Shown here piece after piece: positions 12,201-22,200 of a stretch of DNA of 64,000 nt (its first letter is position 1; every line of letters starts with the position of its first letter). The stretch comes from Pelodera strongyloides. Lineage: Eukaryota; Nematoda; Chromadorea; Rhabditida; Rhabditidae. The stretch is taken from positions 62,001 through 126,000 of the forward strand of contig JAANDG010000030.1 in assembly GCA_036852015.1 (NCBI GenBank), written 5' to 3'. A program made the translations under genes and the position numbers. The notes beneath the pieces were generated by a model, which was given only the letters and a program-made list of their open reading frames with translations, did not search any database and was not told the DNA's origin.

Positions 12201-14083
12201 AGTTGGGTCAGAATATTTACTTGGATGTTGGGTCGTTGGTTCGTTGGGGCCAACTAAAATCATGATTTTTTTTCTATAACATATGATTCATTTAAAAATG
12301 TTCTCAAAAATGTAACCTGCCTAAATATAAATATGCCCCCTTTCGGAGATACAGTACTCCGAAAGTAGTTAATTTTTAGAGGTATTAAAGTTTCCAATTA
12401 CCAAAGAAAAGGTTTGCCCCGCTGTCAGGTTACAATAAAAAAAAGATAGCCACCTTCTAAAAATTCAATAGATTTTTTTAAAGAACATCCACATACTGCT
12501 GAATTGAACGGGTAACCTTATTAATTATTCTTTACCAAATAAACCCGCATGTTCATGGGTTTATTTTTTTAATGCATGCAACGGAAAAAAAAAACACCTA
12601 GTCGATGTTTAAAGCGAAATGCTAGCCTCTTTGGAAAATTTGCATATGATAAGCAAATCCTATGTATCCTATGCTAATTTTGTACGATCGTCCACGGCAA
12701 TCGTACAAAATTAGCATAGGATTTGCTTATCATATGCAAATTTTCCAAAGGGGCTAGCATTTCGCTTTAAAGGGAGAGGCCCACGAGAATAAAGTTTTCC
12801 TCAATTTATTTGTAAAGAACGTCCGGAATTTCAGAATTATTACTGTGAAAACCGCATTGCGTGAAGCCTAGAACTCACAGAGTTATTCCCCGGCAAAGAG
12901 TTCGGCTAGGTACCGTAGTCAGCAACGTCAAAATTCGTTTTTACGGTTGATATCCGTTCATTTGCATTCGTTCTCTATATAAGAATGGTCAAACGAATAA
13001 AGATCATTCCTACAATTATAAAGAGGCGTTTGCAATACAAGAATGCCCTAAAAGCGAGAAAATTGATTCTGACTATGGTACCTGGCCGAACTCTTTGCCG
13101 GGGAATAACTCTGTGAGTTCTAGGCTTCCAGCAATGCGGTTTTCACGGTAACAATTATGAAATTCGGGACATTCTTTACAAATAAATTGAGGAAAACTTT
13201 ATTCTCGTGGGCCTCTCCCTTTAAAGGATCGCAGTCACTACAAATTCGTATTTTTTATTCGCTTTTCATTAATTGTTCAAGTATGTGAAGAAAACGACGA
13301 TTCCAGCGCCAAAGTACGGCAAAACGAACTCAGGGAGAGAAATCCCTGTTTATGACTTTTACTTATATACCGTAGTTTATAATTGCCCGTATAGAGTTTC
13401 ATAATAAATACCCTGCAGTGATAAACCACGCGCCAGGTGTAACACTGCAGGCTGTTCACTCTCCAAGTACCCCTGGCAATTGCATATATGCACCGGCGTC
13501 GGTCATTTATCAAAACTCATTCTCATTGATTTCTCTCCCTGAGTTCCATTTTATGTGGATTTTTATGGGCTGCATATTGTTTTATAAATCTGCTTGCATC
13601 TAATAAAAATCGAATAAAAAAGTTGATTTTGAAGTGACTGCCTTCCTTTAAGAGTTTACTATCGTTTCTCATAGATCCGCGCACTCAAATAGAATACATT
13701 ATTTATTTGATAGCACAAAAATTTCGCTTTTTTTCTATTGCTGATAAAATCCTATGCTAAAAAAAAGTAGAACACTAAAAAAGGGAAAAAGAACTAAACT
13801 AATTTATGTAAACAACTGAGAGGTCTCATTTTTCCATTGACCTGAACGTATACTATTCGCACCACTTTGTCATATGTTTTGTGCACATTTTTTTCTTCAT
13901 TTTCTGGGAACATTTTTTTAAACTGTAAGTTTTTTTATCGTATTATAACCTTACTATTTCAGGTCAGCTAGTCCTAACGAGAACAGCACGAGCGGGGGAT
14001 CGAACCCGGATGAGTTTCCCTCAGACGCGCCATCTACCACTGCGCCAGCTAGTAACTTTCTCCTTCCACCTACAGTGTATTGA
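6225..14083 (+). CDS. N-myristoylated globin gene (nematode glb type), spliced
   Basis: Exons: 6225-6298, 6523-6597, 8297-8382, 8703-8770, 9934-10020, 10243-10391, 10665-10737, 11687-11763, then 13963-14083 or 12047-12197. Every junction keeps frame, giving about 269 or 279 residues. The protein starts MGNAKS, which fits N-myristoylation at Gly2 as in globin X and several nematode globins, so it is probably membrane-attached. The A and B helices are in exons 3-4, the CD Phe in 'RKDDFKSF', the proximal F8 His in 'FGSAHVAYRPLGFKPDFF', and the H-helix signature in 'GAWSQLSAFIFSSVRDGYY'. The E-helix shows no obvious distal His; Gln is likely at E7. Such globins usually act in redox or oxygen signalling rather than oxygen storage. 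A TTTCAG at 6177-6182, 42 bases before the ATG, could be a trans-splice site. The globin assignment is firm; the C-terminus is not. Confidence 0.88.
6523..6597 (+). CDS. Globin exon 2 (basic linker)
   Basis: Acceptor CCTTTGCAG; encodes a Lys/Arg/Ser-rich linker beginning RKPKISAPDGRS. The donor CAG|GTACGG leaves phase 2, matching exon 3. A second GT at 6603 would give phase 1 and skip the A helix, so it is less likely. Confidence 0.8.
7461..7722 (+). repeat. 46-bp minisatellite, tRNA-like unit, about 6 copies
   Basis: Units start at 7461, 7507, 7553, 7599, 7645 and 7691, nearly identical. Each contains 'agctgggtaagggttagagg', like a tRNA A box, and 'gagggtttaatccc', like a B box. It lies in globin intron 2. 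Confidence 0.85.
7817..7935. repeat. Palindromic repeat, family G
   Basis: Shares 'attcaccaatacaattccct', 'tattccctggggaga' and 'gtggcgaata' with copies at 9267 and 61225; the ends are inverted copies of each other. Confidence 0.55.
8297..8382 (+). CDS. Globin exon 3 (A helix)
   Basis: Acceptor ATGTCCAG in phase 2. Encodes 'SSQRTIVKYCLDNAKDDIA', which fits the amphipathic A helix and start of B. Ends in phase 1 at CAG|GTGAAT. Without this exon the globin fold would lack its A helix, which supports it. Confidence 0.8.
8589..8692. repeat. Half of a family B MITE
   Basis: Only the left arm is present ('cgaaatatcgaccggttttt' through 'aaaaaatcgagctaaattcg'). It stops about 10 bases before the 3' splice site of globin exon 4. 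The mirror arm seen in all other copies is missing. Confidence 0.65.
8703..8770 (+). CDS. Globin exon 4 (B helix to CD corner)
   Basis: Acceptor AACTTTTCAG, phase 1 in, phase 0 out at CGA|GTAAGT. Encodes 'RIIRRATERKDDFKSFVEGL', with Phe at the expected CD position. Confidence 0.87.
8858..8876 (+). repeat. Poly-C tract
   Basis: A run of about 18 cytosines in globin intron 4. Its length should not be trusted from a short-read assembly. Confidence 0.9.
9267..9393. repeat. Palindromic repeat, family G
   Basis: Ends 'tattcaccactcaattccc' and 'ccgagtggtgaatatagcc' are inverted copies. The copy at 61225 has matching ends, and an eroded relative surrounds 8850-9010. Confidence 0.6.
9934..10020 (+). 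CDS. Globin exon 5 (E helix and EF region)
   Basis: Twenty-nine complete codons, 'QQRQEVLDSLKDFLMRIGDN' onward, forming an amphipathic E helix. By alignment of the following hydrophobic positions E7 is probably Gln rather than His; this alignment is by eye. Confidence 0.88.
10243..10391 (+). CDS. Globin exon 6 (F and G helices, proximal His)
   Basis: Encodes 'SSEFGSAHVAYRPLGFKPDF' then 'ADAVTTECTFLDAATH'. The His in GSAHV is the F8 haem ligand. Phase 0 in, phase 2 out at CTTG|GTACGT. A GA microsatellite lies just upstream at about 10160-10195. Confidence 0.88.
10665..10737 (+). CDS. Globin exon 7 (H helix)
   Basis: Completes the Trp of 'GAW' across the junction and encodes 'SQLSAFIFSSVRDGYYAEL' and a basic tail. 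The spacing from F8 His to AW and then GY is typical of globins. Confidence 0.88.
11511..11607. repeat. Small TTAAAGGG/CCCTTTAA element
   Basis: Short inverted repeat with ends 'tttaaagggattgga' and 'caatccctttaaa', in globin intron 7. Confidence 0.55.
11687..11763 (+). CDS. Globin exon 8 (C-terminal extension)
   Basis: Encodes 'VSNAFRNRQSFDVSTDGSAT', a polar tail after the globin fold. Ends in phase 2 at AGAAG|GTTAGT, compatible with either downstream exon. Confidence 0.8.
12047..12197 (+). CDS. Candidate alternative last exon of globin
   Basis: Good acceptor TTATCTATCAG in phase 2. Open for 49 codons to TGA, starting 'LSSSLPNPKSWLHTSLVLP'. An AATAAA lies at about 12434. It could also end at GAA|GTAATT (12132) and continue. 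It competes with 13963-14083. Confidence 0.45.
12608..12770. repeat. MITE-like palindrome, family A
   Basis: Near-perfect palindrome: TTTAAAGCGAAATGCTAGCC and its complement at the ends, centred on 'cgatcgtccacggcaatcg'. Copies at 35629 and 63234. It abuts the next element through a shared CTTTAAAGGG. Confidence 0.85.
12767..13225. repeat. Long inverted-repeat element, family D2
   Basis: The ends are 'ttaaagggagaggcccacga' and its complement, with paired arms of about 150 bases ('actctgtgagttctaggctt' type). Related in outer sequence to 56291 and, more distantly, to the elements at 31286 and 33085. Confidence 0.8.
13221..13651. repeat. Inverted-repeat element, family F
   Basis: Starts 'tttaaaggatcgcagtcact' and ends 'agtgactgccttcctttaa'. 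Inner arms carry 'aactcagggagagaaatc' and 'gatttctctccctgagtt'. It is the third of three elements joined end to end. Confidence 0.75.
13963..14083 (+). CDS. Candidate last exon of globin, overlapping a tRNA-like element
   Basis: Strong acceptor TTACTATTTCAG, phase 2 in. Encodes 'SASPNENSTSGGSNPDEFPS' and ends 'NFLLPPTVY' before TGA. Most of it is the complement of a tRNA-like sequence, so the C-terminus would be repeat-derived. Confidence 0.5.
13985..14054 (-). repeat. tRNA-like SINE head or tRNA relic
   Basis: On the minus strand it reads 'tagctggcgcagtggtagat' (A box) and 'cgggttcgatcccccgc' (B box). The acceptor arms do not pair and the T stem is imperfect, so it is not called a functional tRNA. 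Confidence 0.65.
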
Positions 14084-15849
14084 TTGTTGACCAATTTCTT
14101 AAAAAATATATTCATTTAGCTGAAGTGTATATAAGTGTAGTTTACTTTAAAAAATCCACAGATATGACTTGAAAATGATTTTTTTAATATTTCTTGTATT
14201 TTTTTTGTCTTGAGGATTGTGCACGATTCCGCATTTTTGAATATATATGGTATTTATTGGCTAATTTTTAGATGCTTTTGATAAGATATTGATATTGATT
14301 GAGATTATGGCCTTCTTACTTTTTACTTCAACCTGAGTCTTCTGTTAGAAAAAAACTAGTCAAGTTGAAATCTTCGGTTAATTAAAACATAATTTCAGTT
14401 CCAAGTCAAGCGATATGTCGGCCGGTTTTTGAAACGTATCCTGCACAACCCATATGACATTTGTATATTATGCAAACTGCCATGATTATGCTAAAAATTC
14501 GCGCAGTATCGTGCAGTTATTTGCATAAGAAACCACCGTCCAACGTTTCAAAAACCGCCTGTTTTGCCACTTTGAATTTTCAAATACAAGCTTTATTGTT
14601 GAATAATCTACTTCCGGGTCGCGAAGTATTACTTATATCGTCTTTTTGTCTATTTTGTTTTCGATGTATAATTATTTTGTTGCAAAATTGTTGTATTTTA
14701 CTCCTGGCACAGCATTTTCTACATTTATCGCGAACTTCTTTGTATTTGTGTATAACATTCTACTATCGGTGATTACTTTTGATTTGCTACTGTGTACACT
14801 GGGTACTGTTTTCTTGGATTGTTATGCAAGTTGCGCTCGTATGCTAATGTAGTATGCTAATTCAGTACAACTTTGCATCGTGTGGCATGGTGGAAAAGCG
14901 GCGCGCACGTTTGAATCCGGACGCTCAGCTGGCGTCCTTTTGGCAAACGCGAAATTTGCCAAAGGTTCGCCAAGCGGGTGCCATATACGGCGGCGCAGAA
15001 TTCGTAAATAAAAGCAGCGCCGTAAAAGTTCAGAGATATAAGATGAAAAAAAAATCCACCTAACTCTCAGTCGCTGGTACCCAGGGCAAGCGGTACTTAT
15101 GTGTGATTTTACTGTATATTGTGGTTAATCAAGCAAATAAATGCATTATTTTCCTTTTTTTTGTTGTTGAAAGTTTTATGTAAAGTTATTTTACAAGGCT
15201 TAAACACAAAGCAAAATGTTTAAGAAAATATTTATTTGATGCAAATAAGTTAAAAGTTAAAAGTACATGGAAAATAAACCGGGAGTGCATTATAGACAAA
15301 GCCATTTAAAACGAACTTCCTCATTTTAAAATATTAATCATCAGAACATTACCCTGTTCCTTCGCTGCATTACTTTTTAAATTAACGCAAGATTTATCTA
15401 ATATATAAAATTAATTAAAGATTAACGTCGATTGCTAATATTGACGCAAATAAGTAATAATAGCACTTATGTTCTTATGTACAACCGTTTTTGGAATCAA
15501 CTGTATGGAATGAATTAAATAATTCAGAATAAATAATAAATAACACAAAGTAATCAAATAAACAAGTTAATAAATTAAAGTGAACAAACGACAAAATGAA
15601 TAAGTATCATGTGTCACCTAGTGTCATGAAGAATTTTTTCTGCTGACTAACAAGCCGAAAAGACAAAGGGTCGTGTTATTGTTATACGCTACATAAGACA
15701 TGCGCACGATGTGCAATTTCAAAGAGTCTGATGAAAAACTACACGCTTGACGATCTAACAAAATTCATGTTTTTACTTAGTTTTTAGAAGTAAAGGGTAT
15801 GTGTTGTATTGATTGACTGGACACTTTTTTCAATAAGAAAATCAATAAT
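14084..15849. other. Intergenic between globin and secreted-protein gene
   Basis: Convergent 3' ends. It contains a degraded family B MITE (about 14406-14575) and AT-rich DNA. Open frames around 14461-15063 show no recognisable domain or splice partners. Confidence 0.55.
14406..14575. repeat. Degraded family B MITE
   Basis: Starts 'gcgatatgtcggccggtttt' and ends 'caaaaaccgcctgttttgcc'; arms pair imperfectly. Confidence 0.6.
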
Positions 15850-15923
15850 CTAAGCGGCTGCCGCTTTCTTTGCTGCGTATCCATCGTACGCTATCGATGC
15901 AGGCTTCGGTCCTATTGCACTAC
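15850..15923 (-). CDS. Secreted repeat protein, last exon
   Basis: Encodes 'GSAIGPKPASIAYDGYAAKK' plus AAAA and TAG. Ala/Lys-rich and free of the YG repeat. Phase 1 in, matching exon 14. Confidence 0.8.
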
Positions 15924-16190
15924 CTGAATAGTTTAATTTCTGTAGGTTGTAGGTTATAGCTTGTAGTTTACACTTTTTGTAGTTTGCACTTCACTGCTAT
16001 TTCTATTATTTATAGTTTATAGTGTTATATTCAGAAATATACAATAGACGTACCCGTGTGCCTGGCGCCTATTTTGTCAGTTGTCGAGCTGTAGCCGTTT
16101 ATTCCTAGGAAAACTTATTTTGTAAAATTTGCAATGATGTCCATCTCTCTCTCTCTCGCTAGCTCTCTCTCACTCTCTCTAGCTATCTGG

Positions 16191-16241
<51 letters not shown>

Positions 16242-19200
16242 GCTATCTGGCTCTCCCTCCTCCCTCTAGCTATCTGGCTCTCCCTCCCTCTCTTACTAAA
16301 GTTTCAAACCTACCGTCACTAACACTCTTCCGACTCTTCTTCTTCGTTCCATATCCACCCTGTTGTCCGCCAAATGTGATGTCGAAATCGATCGATACCT
16401 ATATATTGATCAATCGATAAAATGCATTTTTTGATACTCCTTAACTATAAACTACAAAAAATGGGCCGCAAACAACAAAGCACATGTTGTTCACGTGGAT
16501 TTACGCCATGCTTTCGGAACCAATATATTACGAACTGGCAAAGACAGCATTTCAAGCATTTAAACTCAATCGAATCAAACGAATATAATAGTAATAATCA
16601 GGTCCCACGGGTTGAAGGAAATAACAATAAGATAAGCAAACGTTACCTCTTGTCCATTTGTACCGTAGCCTTGTTGTTCACCGTAACCGGAAGTTGCTCC
16701 ACCATTCGTTGTGCCATATCCTGCGTATTCATTAGTTGTGCCTGATCCTGATGTACCATAGGTTGAATATGCTCCAGTGTCTGAAGTACCGTAACCGGAG
16801 TATGCTCCACTATCTGTACCACTGGAGGTTCCGTATGTCGTCTGACCCTGACCATATGTAGAGGCGGGGTATCCAGATTGATCGGTAGCGCCGCTGAAAT
16901 AGTGCAGCTTAGTTTTTCATTACAGGTAAAACATCTTTAGAAGCTATACACTCTACATTAGCTAAATCCTAATTGTAAGAACTGGTGTGATTTTCCAAGC
17001 TGATTCGTACAATGCATGTGCGCTTATGTAAATACCCTACAATTTAACAAATCAGATCGAAAATGGAAAATGAAGTAATTTACTGGTAACCGTATAACCT
17101 TACCTATATCCCGAACCCGATCCGTAACTACCGTAACTTGTTGCAGCACTTTGTCCGTCGGCTGTTCCGCCTGCTGCAGTACCGTAGCCATATCCTTGAT
17201 CCGTTGCTCCACCATACGTTGTTGTACCGTATGATTGACCTGCTCCGCTACCATACGTTTGTGCATCCGATGTTCCGTAAGCAGACTGATCTGTTCCGGT
17301 ACCATAAGCAGATTGGTCGGTACCATAACTACTGTAAGTTCCCTGATCTGATGTTGCACCGTAATTTGTTCCCACTGCTTGAGCCGTACCGTAACCTGTG
17401 CTAGTTGCAGCCGCGGTATCGGTGCCACTGTAATCAACAGCCGCTCCACCGTTATTATAGCTGCCATACGTTTGCTGTCCGTAGCTTGTAGCCGGCTGAC
17501 CATAGTCTGTGCTTTGTTGTCCGTTGTTTATATTTGGTTGTCCGTAGTCTGTACTTTGTTGCCCATAGTTTGTAGCCTGTTGTCCATAGTTTGTAGCCTG
17601 TTGTCCGTAGTCTGTCCCTCCACTACCCGGACCATAAGCCGTTGTCTGTCCGTACGTGGTGTCTCCAGTGGTGTCTCCTTGTCCACCGTAGTTTGTAGTT
17701 TGCTGTTGTGACGTACCGTAGCCGTTGTAATCTCCTAAAGTACAGTATGTACATTAAAAAAGAAGTAATGTTAAGGGATCCTTAAATTTTTAAAGCTATA
17801 TGACACGTGGTTTGGAAACGCACACTGGAATTCTGCAGTTCCATGTGTTATACTATGTTAATTGGGTTCCATTTGCATACAAGATACATGGAAATGTAGG
17901 GGCGGATCAGAAACCACGCACCATACCACTTTAAATTCTAAAAATGAGTCAAATTTGTTCATTCGCACCCTTCTCTTCTTGGGTGTCATCGGCAGTTGAA
18001 CCAGCATTTGAAGAATCTAGTAAATAATTAATATTATAGAAATGCTATGTTGACGGCTTCTCGGATTGGTGCTTGGATAACGAACAAAAGTTTCAAGTTG
18101 GCCTTACGTTACATACAAACCTATCTATGTAACATATCTATCGATGATCAATACTCATATTCATGGGGTTTCCAAGTATCCCACAAATTCGATGTGAGTC
18201 TGTCAATGCTACCGTATTTCTGCACGAAGTTTGCAAAAAAATATTCTCGTGTAGTTCCAAAATACTGTAAATTTGCACCATACTTGGAAACCCCATTACT
18301 GAAAATCCTCACATTTAATGTTTTTACATAGAAAGATAAAAATTAAGCAGTGTGTGCGTTCAATATTTTTTCTGTTAATTTAAAATGAATTCAAGCACCA
18401 CCTCCTGTGTATTCCGGCTGTTGAGAATTATAGTCTGTAGTTTGTCCGTAGCTCGAATAACTTCCCGATGCTTGCTGTCCTTGCTCTACTCCTGCATTGG
18501 AATAGCCCGCAGTATCAGCGGTTCCGTCGGTAGTTCCGTAATTTCCGTAATTTGTAGTCTGTTGTTCGTAGTTTGTAGCCTGTTGTTGTCCTGTGTCTGT
18601 AGTTTGATAGGACCCATAGCTCTGTCCGGCTCCTTGGCTATAGGTATCGGCTGTTCCTTGATTTCCGTAGGCACCCTGGGTACCGTACCCAGTATTTGAT
18701 ACAGTATTTGAAGCACCGTAAGACTGCCCGCTTCCTGTGCCGTAGGCTTGACCTCGATTACCGTAGTTTTCTGCTTTAGTCATTGACTGAGCACCATAAG
18801 AGTGTCCCTGTGCTCCGCTGCTCATTCCCGACATCTCACCTCCAGAATACGTCCCTTGGTTACCGTAATCTGTTGCAGTAGATTGTGTACCGTAAGATCC
18901 ACCTTGGGTACTGTAATCAGTGCCCGCTGAGTGGCTACCGTAACTAGCGGTTTGGCCACCGTATTCTGTTCCAGGCACTTGGGCACCCTGAGAAGCGCCT
19001 TGGTTACTGTAATCAGTGCCGGCTGATTGGCTACCGTAACTAGCGGTTTGGCCACCGTATTCTGTTCCAGACACTTGGGCACCCTGAGAAGCGCCTTGAT
19101 TACCGTAGTCGGACCCAGTACCCAAAGAACTGTATGATGTTGCTTGACCACCGTAGGCTTGCCCCTGGCCGGTATAATCGGTTCCTGATTGTGCGCCATA

Positions 19201-22200
19201 TTGACTTCCACCCGTAGAGTAGTCTCCGCCAGTAGAAGCACCGTAATTAGCACTTTGGCTACCGTAGTCAGTTCCAGATGACTGGGCACCACCGTAATGA
19301 CTACTTTGGTCAGTTGCTCCCGTTGCTCCTCCTCCATAGTTTGTAGTCTGTCCACCATAGTTTGTAGTTTGTCCTCCGTAGTTTGCAGCCTGAGCAGAAC
19401 CAGCTGAAGTAGATTGATAGGACTGTCCACCTTGAGAACCATAACCACCGCTAACATATTCTTGACCACCGGTATTCGATCCTGCTTGACTACCGTAGTT
19501 TTCAGCCGTTGAGGCTCCCTGGCCGGAATAACTGCTGTAAGTTGCTGGTGCGGAAGAAGAGTAGCCATTTCCGTAGTTGCTTCCGGATGAGGGATAAGAT
19601 GTAGCGCTACCGTACTGTGACGCTGCACCACCGCTACCGTACTGTGACACTGCACCACCGCTACCGTACTGTGACACTGCACCACCGCTACCGGTAGCGC
19701 TACCGTACTGTGATACTGCACCACCGCTACCGTACTGTGACACTGCACCACCGCTACCGTACTGTGACGCTGCACCACCGCTACCGTATCCTTGCTGTGA
19801 CGCGCCACCATAGCTGGAGTAGGTTTGTGAGCCTGAAAATAAGGTCGGGCGTAAATACATATTACATATCGAGCAATTTGTCATCTGGAACGACCTACGC
19901 AGAATAAGTCAGTATTCAACTAGTATAAAGGAGCACGCACTTGAAGCGTGAAATATTTTTTTTGTTTATTATAATGTAAGTACTTAGATGCACATATAGT
20001 AATGCAATCCCACGATACGACCCGCTAATACATCGATATTGACTTTTTTGTTCTTCGAATACTTGCACAATATGCGTCACAAAATAGTCTACGCATAATA
20101 CATAAATAATGTACCATGATTCCTTACTTGATTTTGAAGAACGATAAACATTATATGTGAATAATATGGAAAAACATAGCACCGCTCACCCTGCTGTCCC
20201 TGGTTCGAGTAACCCGAATAATCACCGTAGTTTGAGTTTCCGTAGTTTCCAGCAGTCTGCTTACCGGTCGTTAGGCCAGATGAACCTAAATAGGGACTTC
20301 GATGGGTGGTGTAGTGACTAGCGAAGTAGATTGTGAACAGATATGTCGCAGGTTCAATTCCTGCCCGATTTCAATGTTAAAAAATAACTACCGTAACTTC
20401 CGGAAATTGATTTGTCACTCGTTCCTCCCATAGCGCTAGAGTAAGGATCACCACCATAAAAGTTCGATGAAGAAGCCCCTAGAAACTTTTAACTTTATTC
20501 ATATTTGAGTAAACTTCGCGAGGACGCGGCACGTCGTGTAGAGGTGTGCGAAAAGTTAACACCACTTAAGAAGCTAGACCTCCTAAATGTGTCTAGCCTG
20601 CGTATGTTTTTTCTCTCTTGTTTGTATAAATATGTACTTTTTTTATGGAATGGAATAAAGAGTTAATAATAGTCAAAAGTGTGCGCTAAGTGGAAGTTCA
20701 CACACTTCGCACTACATTGGCGCTCTCTTCGCGCGCACAAGGCGGTGTTCGCCGCGGCGTGATGGTTCTACAATATTTTGTGCTCGACAATCCATGTCTG
20801 GTTAAAGCTTACCGCTGCTAGATCCATATCCAGATGCTGTAGCTCTGTCAATAGATGCTTGACCCTTTGGTGTATCAATGCTACCTAAACAATTATGAAC
20901 TAATTAATCGATAATTTCGAATAGCTGATGACTCACTTGAGCGTTTCATTTTTTTTTCGAGTAATAAACAACCTAGTCCCCCTACATTTACATCTTTCGG
21001 ATTTCATTTACTTTGTCTGCTTCTAAAACAAACTTTACCTCTCCTGAATTAGCACAATATCACATTTATAAAATTAAATAAAAGTTACCGTAGCTTCCGA
21101 ATGTGTTCTTGCCCCTTGTGCTCTTGGTTCCTTTGGTAATTGCCCCGCGGTAATTGCCTGCTTGCGCGTCCGGCACACCCATGTAGCCGCTAAAGTATTA
21201 ATATAATTTAAAAATGAAGATCCATTTTGGCCTCTAGTAAGTACTTTCGCGTTGTGAGCGCTGGGTCTTAGGGTTCCCTTTGGTTGTTCTTTATTTGTAT
21301 TGATTGTTAACCAATAAACCGTTATTATTATTTTGTGTCTTCAATTCAAGGCTAAGGAATCCGCTTATCCACGACTTCAAACTTCAAACAGCGAATTTGA
21401 TCTACACCGTCGTTATCCATGTGTTGTCCAATTAAGTAAACACATAATTACGAACGTACACGCGATCAAGAAATGCATCCTGAGCCATGAAAACAGCCCG
21501 CTCGCGCGCGGGTGGGATATTTGACTATAATATTGTATAAGAGGATGCGCTCATATGTTCGTTTCGCGCCGGCTTTTTTCTTCGCCAAATAACTCGCCTC
21601 GGAGGCCCTCTCCTGCAGGTTACCTCCAATTCTAAATCAATGGTACCTAACTAGAGTATCCCACTTATTAATACAGACTAGGAAGATAGGGGCCCTAAGC
21701 CTAAGCCTAAGTTAGTGCCGCATTCCATTTAACAACAAATTCAGAGTTCTTGGTTTTCTACAGTACTCAAAATAAATGTTTCCAATCCGAAAATAAAAAA
21801 AAATCGATAAATTGGAAATTCGTACCTTTGATATGGACTGCCGGCCCTGCCCATGGAGGATCCCGTTCCAACAGGGGTACGGAGATCCAGCGGACCTGAA
21901 CATTTTACATTTTTTTTTAAAAATAAAGATGAAGAAAACATTATTTGAAGATTTGTAAATGAAAAAAAGGAATACTGTAAAATAAGATAAGATGACCCAA
22001 GCAGAAAGGAAACCATAAGTAGAGGTAAAAGAAACTAAGTAAAAAAAACGAGCTCCAGGAACCAGGCGACTGGATAGCAAAATATTTATGAAGGACAAAT
22101 AATTGTATGTTTATGCATATTATTTTAGAGGTTATAAGGAATTCTGAGAAATGAAATTCAGCTCACCACCAATAGCCTTCGATCTCCCATTATGAAGTGA

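Noticed and set aside
16134..16322. Ser/Leu repeat frame
   Set aside because: It is the translation of a CT microsatellite in an intron.
18822..19811. Second long minus frame (329 residues, HSTVAVVQ repeats) in the giant exon
   Set aside because: It is the +1 frame of the same tandem repeat. The other frame alone fits the splice phases and the flanking non-repetitive exons.
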